Made by a program: the position numbers and the translations under genes. Under the pieces are notes generated by a model that did no database searches, was not told where the DNA came from, and was given only the letters and a program-made list of their open reading frames with translations. This document shows positions 1-6,188 of a stretch of DNA of 10,752 bases, piece by piece. Within the stretch, counting starts at the first letter, position 1; each line of letters opens with the position of its first letter. Source of the DNA: an uncultured Muribaculaceae bacterium (lineage in GTDB: Bacteria; Bacteroidota; Bacteroidia; Bacteroidales; Muribaculaceae); the NCBI GenBank assembly GCA_910584735.1, contig CAJUBM010000102.1, positions 1-10,752 on the forward strand. Reading direction: 5' to 3'.

Positions 1-53
1 GCCTTTTCGGGTGGCCTGCCGTCCCGGAGGTCCGGCGCCACTACCATCCGGCT
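1..53 (-). ncRNA. Possible 5' end of a structured RNA (RNase P RNA-like), cut by window edge
   Basis: Read on the minus strand, this stretch starts about 6 bases after a Bacteroidales-like -7 element (TAACTTTT, 59-66) and can fold into a hairpin. The stem pairs 11-15 with 37-41 and 18-21 with 33-36, leaving a two-base bulge at 16-17. An alternative inner stem pairs 24-28 with 31-35. The first transcribed bases (AGCCGGATGGTAGTGGC) followed by a P3-like hairpin recall the 5' end of bacterial type A RNase P RNA. The resemblance is from memory and the diagnostic core (GAGGAAAGTC-like) would lie beyond the window edge. Alternatives are a short coding start on the minus strand (ATG at 45-47, open to the edge) or the tail of a plus-strand gene ending at TAG 80-82. 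Treat this as a hint only. Confidence 0.27.
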
Positions 54-58
54 ACTTG

Positions 59-86
59 AAAAGTTACTATTGCAGAGTATAGCAAA
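59..86 (-). promoter_or_regulatory. Weak promoter candidate reading leftward
   Basis: On the minus strand, TAACTTTT (66 to 59) matches the Bacteroidales -7 consensus TAnnTTTG except for its last base. A TTTG (86 to 83) lies upstream, but the 16-base spacer is shorter than the usual 19-21. The site lies just beyond the gap terminator and would start transcription near base 52, where the folded RNA candidate begins. Part of the TTTG overlaps the end of the terminator stem. Confidence 0.25.
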
Positions 87-123
87 GGCGGTGTATCAAA
101 CTTGCTGTTTGATACACCGCCTT
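85..123 (-). terminator. Intrinsic-type terminator after gap
   Basis: A perfect 17-bp inverted repeat pairs 85-101 with 107-123 around a five-base loop (102-106). It begins 21 bases past the gap stop codon. The stem is GC-rich at its base (GGCGG/CCGCC). On the minus strand only a short U-run follows (CUUUGC), and on the plus strand CUUGUUUAUC follows, so it is not a textbook U-tract in either direction. Position and stem quality still make termination of gap transcription the simplest role, and it could act on both strands. Confidence 0.6.
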
Positions 124-144
124 GTTTATCGGTGGTTACGGTTA

Positions 145-1152
145 TCAGCCGTTGTATTTCTTCATGCGAGCGATGAGGTCGAGCACCTTGTTGGAGTAGC
201 CGATCTCATTGTCGTACCATGATACAACCTTAACGAAGTTAGGTGTCAGGTAAACGCCGGCGTTGGCATCGAAGATAGAGGTGCGGGCATCGCCGAGGAA
301 GTCGGAGGAAACCACAGCGTCTTCGGTGTAGCCGAGGATACCTTTGAGTTCGCCTTCGGCAGCTTCCTTCATGGCAGCGCAGATTTCTTCTTTTGTAGCG
401 CCTTTCTTGAGGTTAACGGTGAGGTCAACAACGGAAACATCAAGGGTGGGGACACGCATCGAGATACCGGTGAGTTTGCCGTTGAGTTCGGGGATAACCT
501 TACCTACAGCCTTTGCAGCGCCGGTGGAAGAGGGGATGATGTTGCCGGAAGCGGCACGGCCACCACGCCAGTCCTTCATGGAGGGACCGTCAACGGTCTT
601 CTGGGTAGCGGTGGTAGAGTGTACGGTGGTCATAAGACCGGTTTCGATACCGAACTTATCGTTGAGGACCTTGGCAATGGGAGCAAGGCAGTTGGTGGTG
701 CAGGAAGCGTTGGAAACGAACTGCTGACCGGCATAGGTCTGGTCGTTAACACCGCATACGAACATGGGGGTGTCGTCCTTTGAGGGAGCGGACATAACCA
801 CGTATTTTGCACCTGCCTCGATGTGGGCCTGGGCTTTCTCCTTGGTGAGGAAGAGACCGGTTGACTCAACAACATATTCTGCGCCTACAGCACCCCAGTT
901 GATTTCTTTGGGGTCGCGGCATGCGGTAACACGGATTTCCTTGCCGTTAACGATGAGGAGAGATTTCTCCATGTCGAAGTCAACGGTACCGTCGAAACGA
1001 CCGTGCATAGTATCGTATTTGAGCATGTAGGCCATGTAGTCTACGGGAAGAAGGTCGTTGATTGCAACTACCTCGATGTCGTCACGCTTTGTGGAAGCGC
1101 GGAAAACGAAACGGCCGATACGACCGAAACCGTTAATACCTATTTTAGTCAT
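145..1152 (-). CDS. gap: Glyceraldehyde-3-phosphate dehydrogenase, type I
   Basis: This cytoplasmic glycolytic enzyme oxidises and phosphorylates glyceraldehyde 3-phosphate to 1,3-bisphosphoglycerate with reduction of NAD+, and also runs in reverse for gluconeogenesis. The 335 residues match the family's usual length with no break. The N-terminal Rossmann motif GINGFGRIGR is at residues 5-14, and Asp33 in INDL suggests NAD rather than NADP preference. The catalytic Cys151 lies in SNASCTTNC (147-155) and the base His178 in TTVHSTT. The sugar-phosphate loop with DWRGGRAA is at 194-201 and the C-terminal WYDNEIGYS at 312-320. The ATG start at 1152 gives the expected MTKIGINGFG start. The gene stands alone, with a promoter about 100 bases upstream and a strong hairpin just downstream, so it is probably monocistronic. 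Confidence 0.98.
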   Translation of the reverse strand: MTKIGINGFGRIGRFVFRASTKRDDIEVVAINDLLPVDYMAYMLKYDTMHGRFDGTVDFDMEKSLLIVNGKEIRVTACRDPKEINWGAVGAEYVVESTGLFLTKEKAQAHIEAGAKYVVMSAPSKDDTPMFVCGVNDQTYAGQQFVSNASCTTNCLAPIAKVLNDKFGIETGLMTTVHSTTATQKTVDGPSMKDWRGGRAASGNIIPSSTGAAKAVGKVIPELNGKLTGISMRVPTLDVSVVDLTVNLKKGATKEEICAAMKEAAEGELKGILGYTEDAVVSSDFLGDARTSIFDANAGVYLTPNFVKVVSWYDNEIGYSNKVLDLIARMKKYNG

Positions 1153-1221
1153 AGTTGAGAAGTAATATAAAGAAAGTTATTATAAAATCAAAGTATTCGC
1201 TATTGTTATGGAAACCAGTGG

Positions 1222-1240
1222 GTAGAGATGCTTCTCCTAC
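1222..1240 (-). promoter_or_regulatory. Small hairpin in the gap mRNA leader
   Basis: Bases 1222-1228 pair with 1233-1240 around a four-base loop (1229-1232), giving seven base pairs with one bulged base. It would lie near the 5' end of a leader of roughly 100 bases if transcription starts near 1251 as the promoter suggests. It may stabilise the transcript of a highly expressed gene. No known riboswitch pattern was recognised. Confidence 0.3.
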
Positions 1241-1257
1241 GCTGACTTTTCAGCCTG

Positions 1258-1288
1258 CAAAGTTAGCAAAAAAATTCACTCTACCCAA
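1258..1288 (-). promoter_or_regulatory. Promoter of gap (Bacteroidales type)
   Basis: On the minus strand, TTG (1288 to 1286), a 20-base spacer and TAACTTTG (1265 to 1258) match the Bacteroidales sigma-ABfr consensus of a -33 TTG, 19-21 bases, and -7 TAnnTTTG. The -7 element matches at all six fixed positions. Transcription would start near 1251, leaving an AT-rich leader of about 100 bases before the gap start codon. Confidence 0.6.
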
Positions 1289-1374
1289 TAAAGCCGTCAA
1301 AATTAAGGAAAAATTTCTGTAATGAAGGTTAATCCACATGTGCAGCCACTTCTAAAACAGCACTTCCTACCATG

Positions 1375-1854
1375 TCAGGCCATCGGCCTGGACGTCTCCA
1401 ACCCCGGGATATTGCGGAAGGTGAGCGCGCAGTAAGTCGATGTCGGATCAGAGTTGTACTTGAAGTGGTAGCGTTCATGCCCCAGGCCGTGGAGCACGAA
1501 TGTGGCGCGGTTCACAGGTTTGGCGGCCTCTGACTCAAGGAGCGCATGGCATCGGGGGTCGGCAGGGGTTATTCGTTCCTCGATGGAGATGTCGAAGCCG
1601 ACCCGTGTCACCGCAAGCGCCACCGTGGCCCCTGCGGTGAGATCCGGCAGCCCGTAGCGCCTTATCACCACTGCGCCATCCTGCCTACAGGCAAACTCCA
1701 CACGCGGGGTGTTGTCGGCATCGGCGGGAGCAAGGTCGAGTTCCCCGGTAAGGAAGCCGGTCTCGGCGGCACCCTTACCTTTGGGCATAGCGATAGCGGC
1801 CACCGCCATGGCGGCAATCACGAAGAGTATGGTATAAAATTCTACGGAACCCAC
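1375..1854 (-). CDS. Unrecognised small membrane-anchored protein
   Basis: I do not recognise the family. The 159-residue product has one hydrophobic segment at residues 4-23 (FYTILFVIAAMAVAAIAM) with no lipobox cysteine, which suggests an N-terminal membrane anchor or uncleaved signal. A soluble, beta-rich looking domain follows, with Cys56, Cys102 and Cys142 and a tail centred on RYHFKYNSDPTSTY (128-141) that looks like a conserved core. The start is GTG at 1854. No ATG, GTG or TTG lies between it and the mgtE stop, and the next ATG (Met16) would cut the hydrophobic segment. The gene is the last of the pyrG-to-mgtE cluster, 24 bases after mgtE and in the same reading frame, so it is probably cotranscribed. 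Its antisense ORFs lack family features. It is likely a real gene, with function unknown. Confidence 0.75.
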   Translation of the reverse strand: MGSVEFYTILFVIAAMAVAAIAMPKGKGAAETGFLTGELDLAPADADNTPRVEFACRQDGAVVIRRYGLPDLTAGATVALAVTRVGFDISIEERITPADPRCHALLESEAAKPVNRATFVLHGLGHERYHFKYNSDPTSTYCALTFRNIPGLETSRPMA

Positions 1855-1878
1855 AGGCGGGAGAGTGATAGGGAGGGG

Positions 1879-3240
1879 TTAGGATAAGGCCGACATAAGC
1901 GCCGATGATATGAGCATATATATCAGCATGCCGATAATGTCGTTGGTAATCGATATGAACGGCCCGGTGGCCAAGGCAGGGTCAATCTTGAAACGTTCAA
2001 GAGTGAGGGGTACGAATGTTCCGAACACCGAAGCAAACAGCACCACGGCCATCAACGAACACGATACGGCCAACGTGGTCGGATTCCATGGGTCGAGCGA
2101 GAAACAGTTGTAGGCGAACACTATAAGGGAAATTATAAGTCCGTTTATGAAGCCCACGCCCACCTCTTTAACAAGCTGCCGTCCGGTGTCCTTAAGGTCG
2201 AGCGAGCCGTTAGCCAGGCCCTGCACCACGATAGCCGAGGACTGTATGCCGACATTCCCCCCGGTGCCGCCAATCATAGGGATGAACAGCGCCATTGCGG
2301 GATTAGTGGCAAATCCTTGCTCAAAGTTGCCGAGAATCAACGAATTGCCGATACCACCCAATATACCGATGAGGAGCCAGGGGAGACGGGCCTTGGTCTG
2401 GCGCCAAAGGGTATCGTCCGATTCCACGTCCTGCGACAGACCGGATGCCAGCTGATAGTCACGCTCGGAAGATTCACGCACACGGTCCATCACGTCATCG
2501 ACCGTGATATGCCCCACAAGGCGTCCTATGGAATCGACCACGGGCATGGCCACGAGGTCGTATTTCTCGAAATCTATGGCAACATCGTCAAGCGGCGTGT
2601 CGGTCTTGACCGATACGGGGTCGGTCTCCATCACGTTCTTTATCTTCGATACGGAAGGATGGGTGATGAGCTTCTTCAACGGAAGAGTGCCGCGCAGACG
2701 GTCGTCGTTATCGACCACATAGACATAATACACCTCGTCCATGTCCTCTGCCTGCATACGTAGCTGCTTTATACACTCGGGCATGGACCAGTTCTCGTTC
2801 ACCACGAGCATCTCCGTACCCATCAGACCGCCGGCGGTGTCCTCGCCATATTTCAGCAGGTCGATAATGTCGCCGGCCTGCTCCACATCGTCAATATGGG
2901 AAAGCACCTCGTCGCGGTCCTCCTCGTCAAGGTCCTGGATAAGGTCGACTGCATCATCGGTATCAAGGTGGTCGATATACTGGCGGGCAATGTCCTCAGG
3001 CTCCATGTCGTTGAGGAGTTTCTTACGATCATCCTCGTCAAGCTCCATTATGACATCAGCCGCCTTGTCACCGTCAAGCAGACCGTAAAGATACTCGGCC
3101 TCCTCAAGGTCGAGGTCCTGATATAACTCGGCAATGTCGGCAGGGTGCATCCCGTCAAGGAGCTTGCGGGCGGCAGCCTCATCGCGCCGCTCGACAATCT
3201 CCTTTATATGCTCCAGATATGCTTCGTCAAATTCCTTCAT
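1879..3240 (-). CDS. mgtE: Magnesium channel/transporter MgtE
   Basis: MgtE is an inner-membrane Mg2+ channel whose cytosolic domains sense Mg2+ and close the pore when it is plentiful. All parts are present in 453 residues, the normal length. An acidic helical N domain runs over about residues 20-130 with repeated ELDEDD- and DLDEEDRD-type segments. Two CBS domains lie at about 135-195 and 200-255, followed by the plug helix. Five membrane segments occupy about 285-450. The pore region carries PMIGGTGGNVGIQSSA (321-336) and DPALATGPF (420-428). Asp434 sits 14 residues after Asp420, matching the spacing of the Mg2+-binding pore aspartate (Asp432) in the Thermus protein. The ATG overlaps the last 14 bases of ksgA, so translation is probably coupled to it. 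The high acidic content of the N domain fits Mg2+ sensing. Confidence 0.96.
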   Translation of the reverse strand: MKEFDEAYLEHIKEIVERRDEAAARKLLDGMHPADIAELYQDLDLEEAEYLYGLLDGDKAADVIMELDEDDRKKLLNDMEPEDIARQYIDHLDTDDAVDLIQDLDEEDRDEVLSHIDDVEQAGDIIDLLKYGEDTAGGLMGTEMLVVNENWSMPECIKQLRMQAEDMDEVYYVYVVDNDDRLRGTLPLKKLITHPSVSKIKNVMETDPVSVKTDTPLDDVAIDFEKYDLVAMPVVDSIGRLVGHITVDDVMDRVRESSERDYQLASGLSQDVESDDTLWRQTKARLPWLLIGILGGIGNSLILGNFEQGFATNPAMALFIPMIGGTGGNVGIQSSAIVVQGLANGSLDLKDTGRQLVKEVGVGFINGLIISLIVFAYNCFSLDPWNPTTLAVSCSLMAVVLFASVFGTFVPLTLERFKIDPALATGPFISITNDIIGMLIYMLISSALMSALS

Positions 3241-4015
3241 TTCGTCCGGCTGTCACAAGATTGGTGAGTTCTACGAACTGCGCTACCGACAACTGTTCGG
3301 GGCGCATCGCCATCAACGGGCTTTCAGGGAGCGTAGCCCCGGCGGGGAAAAGCCCGCGCAGGGAGTTGCGTATGGCTTTACGGCGCTGTCCGAAAGTGGT
3401 TTTCACCACCGTGCGGAATGTGCGTTCGTCGCAGCCCAGATCGGTCACGCCGTTGCGCCGCAGACGCACAACCCCCGACTTCACCTTTGGTGGCGGGATA
3501 AAGACATTCTCGCTGACCGTGAAGAGATATTCCACATCGTACCATGCCTGGAGCAGCACCGACAAGATGCCGCGCGACTTGGTGCCCGGGGGGGCGGCAA
3601 GCCGTTCGGCCACCTCGCGCTGCAACATGCCGGAGCAGCATATGCATCGGTCGCGCCACTGAAGTATATGGAAGAATATCTGCGAGGAGATATTGTAGGG
3701 ATAGTTCCCGATTACACAGAAATCCCGCCCCGGAAAGACCTCTCCGAGATTCATCGTGAGGAAGTCTTTCTCCAGGATACGCCCCGATAACGAGGGCATC
3801 TCCCGTTGCAGGTATTCCACGCTCTCGGTATCAATCTCCACCACCGTGACATCGTGGCCGTCCTCGATGAGCCAGCGTGTCAGGGCGCCCATGCCGGGGC
3901 CTACCTCTATGACAGGCGTACCACGGTAGCCGTCCAGAGTGGCCGCGATGCGCCGGGCCACCGATTCATCTGCCAGGAAATGCTGGCCGAGGGCTTTCTT
4001 AGGTTTTACTTTCAT
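3227..4015 (-). CDS. rsmA: 16S rRNA dimethyladenosine transferase (RsmA/KsgA)
   Basis: The enzyme uses S-adenosylmethionine to dimethylate two adjacent adenosines in the loop of 16S rRNA helix 45, a late checkpoint in 30S assembly. Its 262 residues match the family. The N-terminal KKALGQHFL is at 6-14 and the SAM-binding motif VIEVGPGMGALT at 35-46. Acidic Glu60 should contact the ribose, and the catalytic loop is GNYPYN (103-108, NLPY in E. coli). QREVAERL is at 132-139, FIPPPKVKSGVVRL at 172-185 and the C-terminal rRNA-contact segment FGQRRKAIRNSL at 208-219. A local oddity is the cysteine cluster CICC at 124-127, just before the QREVA helix. It lies 22 bases after yidC and overlaps mgtE by 14 bases, so it is inside the operon. 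Loss of KsgA gives kasugamycin resistance in other bacteria. Confidence 0.97.
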   Translation of the reverse strand: MKVKPKKALGQHFLADESVARRIAATLDGYRGTPVIEVGPGMGALTRWLIEDGHDVTVVEIDTESVEYLQREMPSLSGRILEKDFLTMNLGEVFPGRDFCVIGNYPYNISSQIFFHILQWRDRCICCSGMLQREVAERLAAPPGTKSRGILSVLLQAWYDVEYLFTVSENVFIPPPKVKSGVVRLRRNGVTDLGCDERTFRTVVKTTFGQRRKAIRNSLRGLFPAGATLPESPLMAMRPEQLSVAQFVELTNLVTAGRNEGI

Positions 4016-4037
4016 AGAGGTGACAGGTTATGATTGT

Positions 4038-6155
4038 TTAACGGCGTCCTTTCTTCTGCTGTTCGCGGAGCATTGCCTGCTGCTGGCGCTGCATCTCCTC
4101 GAGACGGGCCATGAAACCTGACTTCTTTCGAGGTTTCTTGGCGTTCTCGGCCATCTTGGCACGGATTTTCTTCTCGTCAACCACCCAACGGAAGATATAG
4201 GTCTGTATGATGGTGATGAGGAGCGACAGGAAGTAGTAGTAGCTCAGACCCGATGCATAGTCGTTGAAGAAGAATAGGAACATAACGGGCATGAGGTACA
4301 TCATCCATTTCATGCCGGGCATGGAGGAGGATGTGGGTTGGTTGGCCATGTTGATGCGCGTATAGATGATGTTCGTCACAGTCATCAAAAGGCAGAACAG
4401 GCTCACGTGGTTACCGAACCAGGGAATGGTGAACGGCAGGGTGAAGATTACATCGGGAGCCGCCAGATCCTTGGCCCAAAGGAACGACTGGCCGCGAAGC
4501 TCTATCGCCGAGGGGAAGAACGAGAACATGGCGATGAGGATAGGCATCTGCAACAACATAGGCAGACACCCCGAGAAGGGGCTTGCCCCGGCCTTGGAAT
4601 AGAGCGCCATGGTCTTTTGCTGACGAGTCATGGCGTTCTCGTTGCCGGGATATTTCTCGTTTATCTCCTTGATTTCCGGGGCGAGGACGCGCATCTTTGC
4701 CTGCGACATATAGCTCTTGTAGGTGAACGGGAAGAGTATCACCTTAATAAAGATAGTGAGCAGCAGGATTATGATACCATAGGAGGATATGAAACCGCTG
4801 AGGAATGTGAACACCGGTATGATGATAAGCGTGTTGATCCAGCGGAAGATGGGCCATCCAAGAGGAATCAGACGAGTAAGGTCGAGCGATGAATCGCCCT
4901 TGTCGGCTTTGAGCGATGAATCCAGCTTGTTGAGCAGCGGATAGAGGTTGGGGCCGAGGAATATATCCATGGTAACGGGAATCTCCTGGGTGGAATTGTA
5001 ATCCATCGTTGCCTTGGCGTAAAGGTCTTTCAGATACCCGGGGGTGTCCTTCAGGTCGCGTGAGGCTACTTCAGCCGATGTGAATGATGTGCGAGGTATC
5101 ATCACCGTGGAGAAGAACTGGTTCTTGAACGCAATCCATTTCAGACGCTGGTCAAGGTTCTTCTCCTTGTCACCCTGGGGTGCGAGGTCATCAGGGGAAT
5201 CGCCGAGGAACTTGTACCAAAGGCCGGAATTGCGCTCCTCGAATGTGCGTCCGCGCTCGTTGCGGGCAAGTTTCTGACGCCACACGAAGTCAGCCGATGC
5301 CACGGAGGGAGGAATGATTTTCTCCATATGTGTCTGCACCACCTCCATACGCACTACGTATGAGCCTTTTGAAAGGGTGTAGCGTAGACCCCACGAGGCA
5401 CCGGCCCCGAGGTCGAGTTTCATCACAACAGTGGAGTCGTTCACCTGTTCCGGCGTAAAATAGAAGTCGCCTGTATCAAACCGGTTCGTAGCCGAAGTCA
5501 GTACAAAGCTGTACTGCGCATCCTGCGGACGGCAGATTTCCACACGGGCTGTGTCTACCAACTTCTCATCTTTCTTGTCGGGAAGGTAGGTGAAATAGTC
5601 AAGGAGCGTGGCCCGGGATATGCGTCCACCTTTCGATGCCAGTTCCAATTCCAAAACGTCGTTTTTCAAAGTAACGGCTCGGTCTTCCCCGGACAGATAC
5701 CTTGCGAAACCGCGATAACGGTCGGCATCGGCAAGGGCCGAACGCAGGTTCTCTATCGCCTGACGGCGGTTCTCCGGGGTCAGGTCATCGCCGAACTGCG
5801 ATGCGGTGACTGCGGCATAGGTAAGGACGGTATCCTTGGCCTGCACGGTGCCGGTGATTTTCTCGCCGTCATAATGGAGATCCACCTTGTCTGTACGGTA
5901 GTTATAGCCGGCTGTGGCTGAAGAGTCTGCCTCGGATACACCAATCTGGCGCATAATGGCGGGTGCGGCCGCAGCCTCATCGGCGGTTATGGTATCTATT
6001 TTCAAGGCCTTGGCAGTGTCGGCCTCTTTCGATGCCGGATCGTTCTGCGCGGTATTCTGCTCCTGGCGCCGTTCCTGCGAGCCTTCGGTGAACATCATGA
6101 ATCCAAAGATTACCATGCCCATCAGCAGCATGCCCAATAGCGTGTTCTTATCCAT
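4038..6155 (-). CDS. yidC: Membrane protein insertase YidC
   Basis: YidC inserts and folds inner-membrane proteins, alone or with SecYEG. The 705 residues are longer than the E. coli protein (548). A first membrane helix lies at residues 5-22, then a charged, Ala/Asp-rich linker (about 24-85), and a large periplasmic beta domain (about 86-420). The conserved insertase core is at about 435-660, with FPFTYKSYMSQAKMRVLAPE (475-494), SPFSGCLPMLLQMPI (525-539) and the last helices near 614-656. Lys471, five residues before Pro476, takes the place of the conserved positive groove residue Arg366 of E. coli. The tail (661-705) is rich in Lys, Arg and Gln, as in YidC forms that bind ribosomes. It follows pyrG by 33 bases, a common neighbour in Bacteroidota, and precedes ksgA by 22 bases. 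Confidence 0.97.
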   Translation of the reverse strand: MDKNTLLGMLLMGMVIFGFMMFTEGSQERRQEQNTAQNDPASKEADTAKALKIDTITADEAAAAPAIMRQIGVSEADSSATAGYNYRTDKVDLHYDGEKITGTVQAKDTVLTYAAVTASQFGDDLTPENRRQAIENLRSALADADRYRGFARYLSGEDRAVTLKNDVLELELASKGGRISRATLLDYFTYLPDKKDEKLVDTARVEICRPQDAQYSFVLTSATNRFDTGDFYFTPEQVNDSTVVMKLDLGAGASWGLRYTLSKGSYVVRMEVVQTHMEKIIPPSVASADFVWRQKLARNERGRTFEERNSGLWYKFLGDSPDDLAPQGDKEKNLDQRLKWIAFKNQFFSTVMIPRTSFTSAEVASRDLKDTPGYLKDLYAKATMDYNSTQEIPVTMDIFLGPNLYPLLNKLDSSLKADKGDSSLDLTRLIPLGWPIFRWINTLIIIPVFTFLSGFISSYGIIILLLTIFIKVILFPFTYKSYMSQAKMRVLAPEIKEINEKYPGNENAMTRQQKTMALYSKAGASPFSGCLPMLLQMPILIAMFSFFPSAIELRGQSFLWAKDLAAPDVIFTLPFTIPWFGNHVSLFCLLMTVTNIIYTRINMANQPTSSSMPGMKWMMYLMPVMFLFFFNDYASGLSYYYFLSLLITIIQTYIFRWVVDEKKIRAKMAENAKKPRKKSGFMARLEEMQRQQQAMLREQQKKGRR

Positions 6156-6188
6156 CTATTCTTTTTAAGATTTACGTGGTGGGTAATT

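Noticed and set aside
1..55. 5S rRNA or tRNA on the minus strand
   Set aside because: The GGATGGTAGTG segment recalls 5S rRNA, but the flanking bases do not match, and no tRNA cloverleaf with a T-loop could be drawn.
1..82. Plus-strand gene tail ending at TAG 80-82
   Set aside because: The frame is open for 26 codons, but the residues match nothing I recognise and the length is too short to tell from chance.
1335..1342. Palindrome CACATGTG upstream of gap as an operator
   Set aside because: A single 8-base palindrome is expected by chance at this scale, and it lies far upstream of the mapped promoter elements.
1546..1887. 113-residue plus-strand ORF opposite the unknown small protein
   Set aside because: Considered because the minus-strand gene is itself unrecognised. 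The minus frame has a sensible membrane segment and operon position, while this one has neither.
3134..3790. 218-residue plus-strand ORF across the mgtE/ksgA junction
   Set aside because: It lies antisense to two certain genes and shows no family motif; high GC makes long chance antisense ORFs common here.
4338..4892. 184-residue plus-strand ORF
   Set aside because: Antisense to the conserved YidC insertase core; its charged composition mirrors the hydrophobic codons of the other strand.
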